This document shows, piece after piece, positions 8,803 to 16,322 of a stretch of DNA of 64,000 bases. Positions within the stretch are counted from its first letter, which is position 1, and each line of letters opens with the position of its first letter. The notes under the pieces were generated by a model. It made no database searches and had not been told where the DNA came from. It saw nothing but the letters and a program-made list of their open reading frames with translations. Source of the stretch: Bradyrhizobium yuanmingense (GTDB lineage: Bacteria; Pseudomonadota; Alphaproteobacteria; Rhizobiales; Xanthobacteraceae); the NCBI RefSeq assembly GCF_029167105.1, contig NZ_JARFML010000016.1:101300-165299 (forward strand), given 5' to 3'. The position numbers and the translations under genes were made by a program.

Positions 8803-10107
8803 ATGACCATCGAAGTCGTCGCCCTGTTCGCGATCCTGTTTGTGCTGCTGGCTTGCGGCGTCTGGATCGGCCTCACGCTTGCGCTGACCGCGACGCTGCT
8901 GCTCGCGATGTTCCGTTCGGTCCCGCTCGACAAACTGCTGCCGCAATACGCCTGGAACATCCTGACCACGCAGGAGCTGCTGGCGCTGCCGCTGTTCATC
9001 TTGATGGGCGAGTTGCTTTTCCGCACCCGCCTGTCGCGCTCGCTGTTTCAGGGATTGGCGCCCTGGGCCGGGCTGCTGCCCGGCCGCCTGCTGCATGTCA
9101 ACGTGATCGGCTGCACCATCTTCGCGGCGATCTCGGGCTCGTCGGCGGCGACGACGCAAGTGATCGGCCGCATGTCGCTCAACGAGCTGTTGCGCCGCGG
9201 TTATTCCCGCGACATCGCGATCGGCTCGCTCGCCGGCGCCGGCACGCTCGGCTTCCTGATCCCGCCCTCCAACATCATGATCATCTACGGCGTGCTCGGC
9301 GACGTCTCGATCCTGAAGCTGTTCACGGCGGGCGTGCTGCCGGGCTTCCTGCTGGCCGTGACCTTCATGGCCTGGGTGATGCTGCATACGCGCCTCAAGC
9401 CCGCGATGGTGCCGGAGGCGGAAGCCAAGCTTTCGCAGGTGCCGTGGAGCGAGCGCTTTGCAGCACTGAAGGATCTCGCGCCGGCGCTGTTCCTGATCGC
9501 ATGCGTGCTCGGCTCGATGTATGGCGGGCTCGCAACGCCCTCGGAGGCCGCCGCGGTCGGCGTGCTCGGCGCTGGCCTGGTTGCCTGGGCGCAAGGCGCA
9601 ATGTCGCAACAGGTGATCCGCGACGTGCTGATCGGCTCGGTCGTCACTTGCTCGATGATCGCGCTGATCGTGCTGGGGGCCTCGATCCTCGGCAATGCCG
9701 CGGCCTTCCTCGGCATCCCGCAGGCGGTGGCCGCGTTCGTCAAGGGCCTCGGCCTGTCGCCCTTCATGCTGATCGTGGTGCTGATCGTCTTCTATCTCGT
9801 GCTCGGCTGTTTCCTCGACGGCTTCTCGATGATCGTGATGACGCTGCCGATCGTGCTGCCGATCGTGAAGGGAGCAGGCTTCGACGAGGTCTGGTTCGGC
9901 GTCTTCCTTGTGCTCGCCGTGGAGATGGCGCAGATCACGCCGCCGGTCGGCTTCAACCTGTTCGTCATCCAGGGGCTGACCGACGACGGTCTCGGCTATA
10001 TCGCCCGCGTCACGATGCCGTATCTCATGATCATGATCGGATTCGTGCTGCTGCTGACGCTGTGGCCGGGCATCGTCACGATTCTGCCGAAAGTGCTTTA
10101 CGGATAA
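8803..10107 (+). CDS. dctM: TRAP transporter large membrane subunit
   Basis: The 434-residue, roughly 12-span subunit drives sodium-coupled uptake. Family motifs are present: LLALPLFILMGELLFRTRL in the first third, FAAISGSSAATTQVIGRMS (the conserved GSS/T loop), and GTLGFLIPPSNIMIIYGVL. The last part contains FYLVLGCFLDGFSMIVMTLPIV and EMAQITPPVGFNLFVIQG, typical of the second half of DctM. It closes the five-gene hyuA-hyuB-dctP-dctQ-dctM operon. No clear terminator follows; the next 320 bases hold the leader of the PQQ dehydrogenase gene. Confidence 0.92.
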   Translation: MTIEVVALFAILFVLLACGVWIGLTLALTATLLLAMFRSVPLDKLLPQYAWNILTTQELLALPLFILMGELLFRTRLSRSLFQGLAPWAGLLPGRLLHVNVIGCTIFAAISGSSAATTQVIGRMSLNELLRRGYSRDIAIGSLAGAGTLGFLIPPSNIMIIYGVLGDVSILKLFTAGVLPGFLLAVTFMAWVMLHTRLKPAMVPEAEAKLSQVPWSERFAALKDLAPALFLIACVLGSMYGGLATPSEAAAVGVLGAGLVAWAQGAMSQQVIRDVLIGSVVTCSMIALIVLGASILGNAAAFLGIPQAVAAFVKGLGLSPFMLIVVLIVFYLVLGCFLDGFSMIVMTLPIVLPIVKGAGFDEVWFGVFLVLAVEMAQITPPVGFNLFVIQGLTDDGLGYIARVTMPYLMIMIGFVLLLTLWPGIVTILPKVLYG

Positions 10108-10430
10108 GACGACTTGTTCCGGGATCGGCGGATCGAAAGCAAAAACGGTCAGCGCCGCTGCCGTTTCAAGTCGCCCTACATCGAATCGACTTCGGCGCGC
10201 ATTCCATATTTGCACGCCCTGTGATCCGTCGTAGAGTGTGACGGCAAGCAGAAGTACAACAGCAACCACTCCGGTGAACGTGGCTCCTGGGCGCGATGCG
10301 CCGAGGAGGGGACGTCTGTTGACGATTCGGTCCGATAGAGGACGATCGACGCACACTGAACAGCAAATACCCCTCGCAAGCCGCGTTCACGAGACGCAAT
10401 CAACAAACACAAGAGCGGGAGGAAGTGCAA
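10108..10430. other. Leader region of the PQQ dehydrogenase operon
   Basis: This 323-base stretch has no gene that I can support. A possible promoter is TTGCAC at 10210-10215 with TAGAGT at 10232-10237 (16-base spacing). A strong Shine-Dalgarno (GGAGG at 10418-10422) lies 8 bases before the ATG at 10431 and decides that start over the GTG at 10425. No terminator for dctM is obvious. Confidence 0.35.
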
Positions 10431-12149
10431 ATGAGGAAGCAATGGCTCAGCTCGGTCTTGCCTGTCGTCGTCGTTGCGACGTTTGCAGCGACGGCGGCAT
10501 TGGCTCAGTCCGTGGATACGGCCCGTATCGAGGCCGCCGGCCAGAACGATTGGCTCACCTATCACGGTTCGTACAAATCCCATCACTACAGCCCGCTTGC
10601 GCAGATCAATTCGAGCAATGTCGGCAATCTGAGCGTGGCGTGGATGCACATTCCTGGGCGATCGACGCGCGGCCTGCAGTCGATGCCGCTCGTCGCCGAC
10701 GGCGTGCTGTACTATTCGGGCTCTTACAGCCGCGTCTTCGCGCTGAACGGGGCCAGCGGCGAGGTCATCTGGTCGTTCTTTCCGGAGCTGGATGAGGCGC
10801 TGATCAGCCGGCAGACCCACTCGCCTTACAATCGCGGCGTCGCTCTCGGCGAAGGCAAGGTCTTCGTCGGAACGATGGATGGGCGTGTCTTCGGGCTGGA
10901 CGCCAAGACCGGAAAGGTTCTCTGGGAAACCAGGCTGATCGACTCGCAGAAGCTGACGGTCGGCTTCACCGGCGCGCCGCTTTACGCCAAGGGCAGCGTG
11001 ATCATCGGCGCGCAAGGCGGCGAATGGCCGGGCCGCGGCCCGATCTTCGCGCTCGATGCCGCGACCGGAAAGAAGAAGTGGGAGTTCCTCACGGTCGCAG
11101 GCACCGAAGAGGCCATGAAGACCTGGGGCAACGAGTCCTGGCGCACCGGCGGTGGCGGCGGCTGGATGCCGGGCACCTACGATTCCGAGACCAACACCAT
11201 CCTGTGGGGCACTGCGAACCCGGCGCCGCTCTACGATTGGTCGGGTCCGGACTACAAGACCCAGGGCGCGCGTCCCGGCGACAACCTCTACACGAGTTCG
11301 GTGATCGGGCTCGACATCGATACCGGCAAGCTGAAATTCTACCATCAGGAACTGCCGCACGATGCCTGGGACTTCGACAGCTCGGTCGGCGAATTCGTGA
11401 TGCTCGAGCGTGACGGCCAGAAATACGTGGTCCATCCGAACAAGGGCGGCTTCGTCTTCGTCTACGACCGCAATCTCAAAGTGAAGAACGTCTGGCGCCT
11501 GGTCGAGAACATCAACTTCGTCAAGGATATCGATCCCAAGACCGGCGCCCTGATCGGTCGCCGCGATTTCCCGGTCGGCAAGGTCACCGAACCGCCGCTG
11601 TGTCCGTTCATCGGCGGCGGCATCAGCTGGAACGCCGGCTCCTACAGCCCCAAGACCGGTCTCTATTACAAGATCGGACAGGAATGGTGCATGACGCTGG
11701 ATATCCAGAAGACGACGCCGGTCACCACGCCGCAGGTCCAGCTCAACATCGGTGCCGATTTCAAGATGGTGCCTCCTCCGGGTGGCGAGATCTACGGACA
11801 TCTCGACGCGCGCGATCCCATCACGGGCGCGAAGAAATGGGAGGTTCGCTATCCCGAGCCGCCGCTCGGAAGCGTGCTGTCGACCGCGGGCAACCTCGTC
11901 TTCGTGCCTGATTCGCGTGGCGTGCTGCACGCCTATGATGCCGAAACCGGCGCCGAGCTATGGAGGCACAACAACGGCACCGGCCATCAGGGCGGCATCG
12001 TCAGCTACTCCGTCGGCGGCAAGCAATATATCGCCGTGACGGCAGGCTTCGGCGGGATGCTGGCGGACGAATATGCGCCGAACTTCGGCGGCGTCTACAA
12101 GAGCATGCCGCGCGACGATGGCGCCTTGGTCGTCTTCAGCCTGAAATAG
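10431..12149 (+). CDS. PQQ-dependent alcohol dehydrogenase, XoxF/ExaA-like
   Basis: This 572-residue periplasmic quinoprotein should oxidise alcohols or aldehydes and pass electrons to cytochrome c. A Sec signal peptide ends at ALAQS. The eight-bladed propeller is suggested by repeated tryptophan motifs (ATGKKKWEF, KTGKVLWET, ETGAELWRH). Likely metal and PQQ ligands are E198 (GAQGGEWPGRG), N263 (GTANPAP), the catalytic base D314 and D316 (WDFD). The second aspartate is the position that marks lanthanide-dependent enzymes. The vicinal Cys-Cys pair normally found just before NRG is absent: T129-H130 stand there (THSPYNRG). The next two genes encode a cytochrome c and a binding protein, matching xoxF-xoxG-xoxJ order. 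The substrate is unknown. Confidence 0.9.
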   Translation: MRKQWLSSVLPVVVVATFAATAALAQSVDTARIEAAGQNDWLTYHGSYKSHHYSPLAQINSSNVGNLSVAWMHIPGRSTRGLQSMPLVADGVLYYSGSYSRVFALNGASGEVIWSFFPELDEALISRQTHSPYNRGVALGEGKVFVGTMDGRVFGLDAKTGKVLWETRLIDSQKLTVGFTGAPLYAKGSVIIGAQGGEWPGRGPIFALDAATGKKKWEFLTVAGTEEAMKTWGNESWRTGGGGGWMPGTYDSETNTILWGTANPAPLYDWSGPDYKTQGARPGDNLYTSSVIGLDIDTGKLKFYHQELPHDAWDFDSSVGEFVMLERDGQKYVVHPNKGGFVFVYDRNLKVKNVWRLVENINFVKDIDPKTGALIGRRDFPVGKVTEPPLCPFIGGGISWNAGSYSPKTGLYYKIGQEWCMTLDIQKTTPVTTPQVQLNIGADFKMVPPPGGEIYGHLDARDPITGAKKWEVRYPEPPLGSVLSTAGNLVFVPDSRGVLHAYDAETGAELWRHNNGTGHQGGIVSYSVGGKQYIAVTAGFGGMLADEYAPNFGGVYKSMPRDDGALVVFSLK

Positions 12150-12172
12150 TCTGCCGCAGATGTTCTGATCAT

Positions 12173-12194
12173 GGAGCGGGCGCAAGCCCGCTCC
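12173..12194. other. Stable hairpin between the dehydrogenase and cytochrome genes
   Basis: A perfect 9-bp stem (GGAGCGGGC / GCCCGCTCC) with a GCAA tetraloop lies 24 bases after the dehydrogenase stop. No T-run follows, so it is not a classical terminator. It may stabilise the upstream mRNA or lower expression of the cytochrome gene. Confidence 0.5.
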
Positions 12195-12239
12195 TCGATC
12201 GATGTCGCGGCCGCGTGACTCAGGAATGGAGCGTAGCTG

Positions 12240-12578
12240 TTGAGACTGCCTTGCAAGACGATTTTGGCGGGGCTGGGCGCCTCGTTGCTGTGGGCAGCGA
12301 TGGCCCAGGCGCAATCCGCCACACCCGCGCCGGAGAACGCGGCGTTCGAGGTCGAGCAGGTGTTCGCGGGGACTTGCGGCTTCTGTCACTCCGACGGCGG
12401 CCGGGCCCCGGGCAAGGGGCCGCAACTGATGAATTCGCCGCGCGACGACGACTATATCCGCAATCGCATCAAGCTCGGCAAGCAAGGGGCGATGCCGGCG
12501 TTCGACGGTGCCTTTACCGACGCCCAGATCGACCAGATGGTCAAGTACATCCGCGCCCTGAAACCGCGCGACGGTTGA
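12240..12578 (+). CDS. Periplasmic cytochrome c (XoxG-like electron acceptor)
   Basis: A 112-residue class I cytochrome c with a signal peptide ending near MAQAQS. The heme site is C46-G-F-C49-H50, and M85 in GAMPAF is the probable axial ligand. The family fits the cytochromes that accept electrons from PQQ alcohol dehydrogenases. The start is a TTG with GGAG 8 bases upstream; no in-frame ATG precedes the signal peptide. It lies 90 bases after the dehydrogenase gene, behind a hairpin, and 17 bases before the binding-protein gene. A partner role in this operon is inferred from the context. Confidence 0.87.
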   Translation: MRLPCKTILAGLGASLLWAAMAQAQSATPAPENAAFEVEQVFAGTCGFCHSDGGRAPGKGPQLMNSPRDDDYIRNRIKLGKQGAMPAFDGAFTDAQIDQMVKYIRALKPRDG

Positions 12579-12595
12579 ACCGCAGGGAGCGCGGA

Positions 12596-13363
12596 ATGAA
12601 GGCATTTGTCCCGGTCATCGTCGCTGCCGCCATCGTCCTGTCGGGGCAGGCGGCGGCGCGACCCTTGGAGGCGATCCGATCCAGCGGCGTGATCGGGCTC
12701 TGCGCACATCCCAATTCGCTGCCCTTCGCGCACAAGACCGGCGATCCGCCCGGCTTCCAGGTCGAACTCGGTCGGGTGCTGGCACGCGAGCTCGGTGTCT
12801 CGTTGAGGCTCGATTGGATCATCACGCAGTACCAGATGCGCAGCGCCGGCTGCGACATTCTTCTGGACGTCATCGCCGATCGCGAAGCGCAAGGCGAAAC
12901 CCGCCTGAGAATCTCCAAACCGTATTATCGCACAGGCGTCGCGCTCGCCGTGCCGTCATCCAGCACGCTCACGTCCTTCGCCAGCCTCAACGAGTCGACC
13001 AAGGTGGGCGTGCAGGTTGGATCGATCGCAGCCATGATCATCGCTCAGCGGCGCGTGCCGATATCGACCTTCGGCTTCGAGAGCGACAGTCTGGAGGCGG
13101 TGTCGAACCGCGAGATCGATGCCGCCGCGGTCACGCCCACCGCCGCCAGTTATTTCAATCTGACCCATCCGGACAATCCGCTCCGGATCCTCGATCGCGA
13201 CGAGAGCACGGCCGATCTGAACTGGAATGTCGGCGTCGGCATGGTCCGCCCGGACGACGCGTTGCGCGAAGCTATCGACGCCGCCGTGGAACGGCTGCGC
13301 AGCGACGGCACGATCGACCGGATCTACCGTCGCTATGGCATCGCGCTGCAGGCGCCGAGATAG
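12596..13363 (+). CDS. Periplasmic binding protein, family 3 (MxaJ/XoxJ-like)
   Basis: This 255-residue protein has a signal peptide (VIVAAAIVLSGQAAARP) followed by a bacterial solute-binding family 3 fold. It shows IGLCAHPNSLPFA near the N-terminus, GFQVELGRVLARELGV and a C-terminal RSDGTIDRIYRRYG. In methanol dehydrogenase operons such proteins (MxaJ, XoxJ) help mature or activate the dehydrogenase rather than import solutes, and no ABC transporter genes are adjacent here. Two cysteines (in LCAHP and AGCDI) may form a disulphide. The gene has a GGGAG ribosome site and is the last of the three-gene operon. It converges on the GST gene. Confidence 0.85.
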   Translation: MKAFVPVIVAAAIVLSGQAAARPLEAIRSSGVIGLCAHPNSLPFAHKTGDPPGFQVELGRVLARELGVSLRLDWIITQYQMRSAGCDILLDVIADREAQGETRLRISKPYYRTGVALAVPSSSTLTSFASLNESTKVGVQVGSIAAMIIAQRRVPISTFGFESDSLEAVSNREIDAAAVTPTAASYFNLTHPDNPLRILDRDESTADLNWNVGVGMVRPDDALREAIDAAVERLRSDGTIDRIYRRYGIALQAPR

Positions 13364-13399
13364 CGCGCTGCCGCGCGAATACGGAGCTCGCGTGCGGCC

Positions 13400-14044
13400 T
13401 CAGGCTGCGGCCTTCTTCCGCGCGAGCTCGGCCTTGTACAGCTCGAACTCCTCCGCGATCGCCTTGGCAATCGAAGGTCGCTGACGCAGCCGCTCGTGAT
13501 ACGCCTTCAGGTTCGGCCATTTCGCAAGCTCGATCGGCGGCGTCGCCATGGTCCAGTTGATGACCGTGACGAGATAGGCATCGGCCACGCTGAAATGGTC
13601 GAGCAGGAACTCGCGCCCTTTCAGGTAATTGTCGAGATAGTCGAGCCGCGACAGGTTCTTCTCCAGGGCATAGGTCTTCGCTTCCTGCGGCGCCTTGCGG
13701 TCGAGCATGGGGATGAACAGACCCTTGTGCAGCTCGGTGCCGATGAAGCAGAGCCATTGATGCAGCCGGGTGCGTTCGATGCCGGCGCTCGCGCCGAGGC
13801 CGGCTTGCGGGAAACGGTCCGCGACATATTGCAGGATCGCGGCGTTCTCGGTCAGCACCATGCCCTCGTCGGTGCGCAGCGTCGGCACGAGTCCGATCGG
13901 ATTCACGGTGCGGAAGTCGGAGCCGTCGTTCAGCACCTTCTTGGTCGGCGGATCGACTTCGAGGTAGTTCGCCTCGGCGCCCGCTTCATACAGCGCGACG
14001 CGTGTCGCCATCGAGCAGGCAAGCGGCGAAAAATAGAGATCCAT
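13400..14044 (-). CDS. Glutathione S-transferase
   Basis: A 214-residue cytosolic GST. The N-terminal thioredoxin-like domain begins MDLYFSPLACSMATRVALYEAG, with a serine or cysteine near position 10 as the likely thiol-activating residue. ILQYVADRFP follows, and then an all-helical C-terminal domain with the FSVADAYLVTVINW motif (the conserved N-capping aspartate region). A strong AAGGAGG lies 7 bases before the ATG. It is transcribed away from a TetR gene, with an inverted repeat in the shared promoter region. It probably conjugates electrophiles or acts in beta-class style redox reactions; the substrate is unknown. Confidence 0.9.
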   Translation of the reverse strand: MDLYFSPLACSMATRVALYEAGAEANYLEVDPPTKKVLNDGSDFRTVNPIGLVPTLRTDEGMVLTENAAILQYVADRFPQAGLGASAGIERTRLHQWLCFIGTELHKGLFIPMLDRKAPQEAKTYALEKNLSRLDYLDNYLKGREFLLDHFSVADAYLVTVINWTMATPPIELAKWPNLKAYHERLRQRPSIAKAIAEEFELYKAELARKKAAA

Positions 14045-14104
14045 CTGTAGCCTCCTTGGGCAATTCCTCTCTTGGGATGTCGCTCAACCTGGCCAGATTG
14101 ATTA

Positions 14105-14161
14105 TTGTACCATCTTGCATAATATGGGTGCGGTCAAGGATTATCTTGCGAAATGGTACAA
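14105..14161. promoter_or_regulatory. Inverted TTGTACCAT / ATGGTACAA pair between GST and tetR
   Basis: TTGTACCAT at 14105-14113 and its exact reverse complement ATGGTACAA at 14153-14161 flank the divergent promoter region. The second copy contains the tetR start codon. Two half-sites or two operators for the adjacent TetR protein would allow it to repress both itself and the GST gene. This assignment is inferred from position and symmetry. Confidence 0.4.
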
Positions 14162-14833
14162 AAATCGAAGCCGCCAGCTGCTGCCAATCAGCCCGAGCGC
14201 CGCGGCGAGCCCGAGCGTCGCGGCGGGCCTAAGCGCCGCGGCCGTCCGCGCGCCTACGAGCCCGATGTTGCGCTCGGCAAGGCGCTCGATCTGTTCCGCA
14301 AGCAGGGTTTCGCGGCCACCTCGCTCGACGATCTCAGCGCAGCAACCGGCATGAATCGGCCGAGCCTCTACGGCGCCTTCGGCGACAAGCGCGAGCTCTA
14401 CATCAGGAGCTACCAGCGCTATCGCGACGAGGCGAGCGCGGCGATGGTCGCGATCTTCCGCGAGGAGATGCCGCTGCGCCAGCGGCTGGAGCGCATCTAC
14501 GCAGCCGCGCTTGACATCTATCTGTCCGGCGACACCGGGCCGCGCGGTTGCTTCACGGTCGTCACCGCGGTCTCCGAGGCGGTCGGCGATCCCGAGATCC
14601 GCGCCATGGTGCTGGACGGCCTCACCGGGCTCGACAAGGGGTTTGCCAGTTGCTTCCGCCGCGCCAAGGAGAAAGGCGAGCTGCCGGAGAGCGCCGATCC
14701 GTTCGCGCTGGCGCAGATCGCATCGGCCACCATCCACACCATCGCCATCCGCTCCCGCGCCCGCGTGCCGCGCAAGGAGCTGGAGGCGATCGTGAAGGGG
14801 GCGATCGACGTGATGGTGGGCGCCAAGAGCTAG
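14153..14833 (+). CDS. TetR/AcrR-family transcriptional regulator
   Basis: The 226-residue protein begins with about 30 basic, proline- and glycine-rich residues, then a TetR DNA-binding domain (about 40-85) with LFRKQGFAATSLDDLSAATG and a recognition helix in MNRPSLYGAFGDKRELY. The C-terminal domain resembles the TetR_C group with RGCFTVVTAVSEA. It is divergent from the GST gene, 109 bases away, and is probably an autorepressor controlling it. The SD is weak (AAGGA, 12 bases upstream) and the start codon lies within one arm of the inverted repeat. The inducer is unknown. Confidence 0.88.
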   Translation: MVQKSKPPAAANQPERRGEPERRGGPKRRGRPRAYEPDVALGKALDLFRKQGFAATSLDDLSAATGMNRPSLYGAFGDKRELYIRSYQRYRDEASAAMVAIFREEMPLRQRLERIYAAALDIYLSGDTGPRGCFTVVTAVSEAVGDPEIRAMVLDGLTGLDKGFASCFRRAKEKGELPESADPFALAQIASATIHTIAIRSRARVPRKELEAIVKGAIDVMVGAKS

Positions 14834-14848
14834 GCCGCAAGCGAACCC

Positions 14849-15814
14849 TCAATACCCCCTTGCGCGGTCGACCACGTTCTCCAGCGCGCCGCCCGCCTCG
14901 AACCGGGTGATCTGCTCGGCGACATAGGCCGAGATCGCATCCGCGTCGGTGTCGGCGGCATTGTGCGGCGTCAACACCACCTTGGGGTGGGTCCAGAACC
15001 GGCTGTCCTTCGGCTGCGGCTCCTGCACGAAGACGTCGAGCGAGGCGGCGCCGAGCGTGCCGTCGTCGAGGCAGGCGAGAATATCGGCCTCGTTCTGCAG
15101 GCCGCCACGGCCGGCATTGATCAGCACCGGCGCGCCGAGCGGGCTGGTGCGATTGAGCTTTTTGAAGACCTCGCGGTTGAGGATGCCGTGCGTGTCTGAT
15201 GTCAGCGGCAGCAGGCAGACTAGGAGATCGGTCTTGCGCAGGAACGCGTCCATTCCGGCGGCGCCATGGAAGCATTCAACGCCTTCGATCGTGCGCGGGC
15301 TGCGGCTCCAGCCGGCGACGCGGAAGCCGAGCCGCCGCAGCACGTCGGCCGCATCGGCGCCGAGCGTGCCCAGCCCCATGACGCCGACCGTGATCGCGCT
15401 CGCCGCCCACTGATATCTGGGCTCCCAGCGCTTCTCGCGCTGCGATTGCCGGAGGTAAAGCTCCTGGCGGTGATGCATCAGAACGTGCAGCACGACATAT
15501 TCGGTCATGCGATTGGTGAGATCGGGCACGGCGACGCGCACCAGCGGCACCTCGGGCAGGCTCTTGTCGGCCATCAGCGCGTCGACGCCGGCGCCGAGGT
15601 TGAAGATCGCCCGCAGATTGGGGAACGCCCCGAGATCGCCCGGCACCGGCTTCCATACCGCCGCATAATGCACTTCCGCCGGATCGAGCCCGGCGTCCGG
15701 CAGCAGCACCACGCGGCGGTTGCCGCAGACCGCGTCGAAGCGGGCCTTCCACCGCTCCGGCAGCCAGTTCTGCTGCGTGCTGTTGATCAGGACGGCCAGT
15801 GTGCCCATAGTCAT
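14849..15814 (-). CDS. D-2-hydroxyacid dehydrogenase (GhrA-like glyoxylate/hydroxypyruvate reductase)
   Basis: The 321-residue NAD(P)-dependent enzyme reduces 2-oxoacids such as glyoxylate or hydroxypyruvate. The Rossmann motif GVMGLGTLGAD and the catalytic triad are visible: Arg in NAGRGG, Glu in VQEPQP and His in TPHNAAD. The N-terminal catalytic domain has the GhrA-type AIFNLGAGVDALM. The ATG at 15814 was chosen because GAGG lies 8 bases upstream; longer frames reach 15955 but run through the divergent promoter. The gene converges closely with the TetR gene (15 bases apart) and diverges from a YCII gene. Confidence 0.9.
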   Translation of the reverse strand: MTMGTLAVLINSTQQNWLPERWKARFDAVCGNRRVVLLPDAGLDPAEVHYAAVWKPVPGDLGAFPNLRAIFNLGAGVDALMADKSLPEVPLVRVAVPDLTNRMTEYVVLHVLMHHRQELYLRQSQREKRWEPRYQWAASAITVGVMGLGTLGADAADVLRRLGFRVAGWSRSPRTIEGVECFHGAAGMDAFLRKTDLLVCLLPLTSDTHGILNREVFKKLNRTSPLGAPVLINAGRGGLQNEADILACLDDGTLGAASLDVFVQEPQPKDSRFWTHPKVVLTPHNAADTDADAISAYVAEQITRFEAGGALENVVDRARGY

Positions 15815-15953
15815 TCGAAGTGCCTCTTTGGTTCCGCTCGAGAAAGCCCTCCTTGGCACGATCTGCCGGATTTTTCTTGCAAATTTTTTCCGCAGCGCTG
15901 TCGGCGCGGGGCATATTGGCGCGTCTTCAGAACAGACGAGGGAAGTGCCGCCC

Positions 15954-16322
15954 ATGCTCTACGCCATACTTTGCTATCACGATGAGGATTTCGTCGGCTC
16001 CTGGAGCAAGGAGCAGGACGAGGCCGTGATGAAGAAGCTCACCGTGGTGCAGGAGAAGCTCATCAGGCAGGGTCGGCTCGGGCCGGTGGCGCGGCTGTTG
16101 CCGACGACCGCGGCGGCGACGCTGCGCAAGGAGGATCCGCCGCTGGTGCTCGACGGCCCCTATGCCGAGACCAAGGAGCAGCTGCTTGGCTTCTACATCG
16201 TCGACTGCAAGAATCTCGACGACGCGCTCGACGTTGCACGCGAGCTGGGTGCCGCCAATCCCGGCGGCGCCTATGAGGTGCGTCCCGTCGGCGTGTTCCG
16301 GCCCGGAGGAAACCTGACGTGA
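15954..16322 (+). CDS. YCII/DGPF-domain protein linked to an ECF sigma factor
   Basis: A 122-residue YCII-related protein with the hallmark LDGPYAETKEQLLGFYIV, the DGPF-type motif. DGPF genes sit next to ECF42-type sigma factors across many bacteria and are thought to be part of the same regulatory unit, although their biochemical role is unresolved. The stop overlaps the next start by four bases (GTGA), so the two are translationally coupled. The start is ATG 15954 with GAGGGA about 10 bases upstream; the frame is open further upstream but would overlap the divergent gene. Confidence 0.88.
   Translation: MLYAILCYHDEDFVGSWSKEQDEAVMKKLTVVQEKLIRQGRLGPVARLLPTTAAATLRKEDPPLVLDGPYAETKEQLLGFYIVDCKNLDDALDVARELGAANPGGAYEVRPVGVFRPGGNLT

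Noticed and set aside
5325..9026. Leftward open frame of 1233 codons over hyuB and the TRAP genes
   Set aside because: It is a shadow of GC-rich genes on the other strand: rich in Arg, His, Asp and Ala, no family motif, and it crosses several well supported genes.
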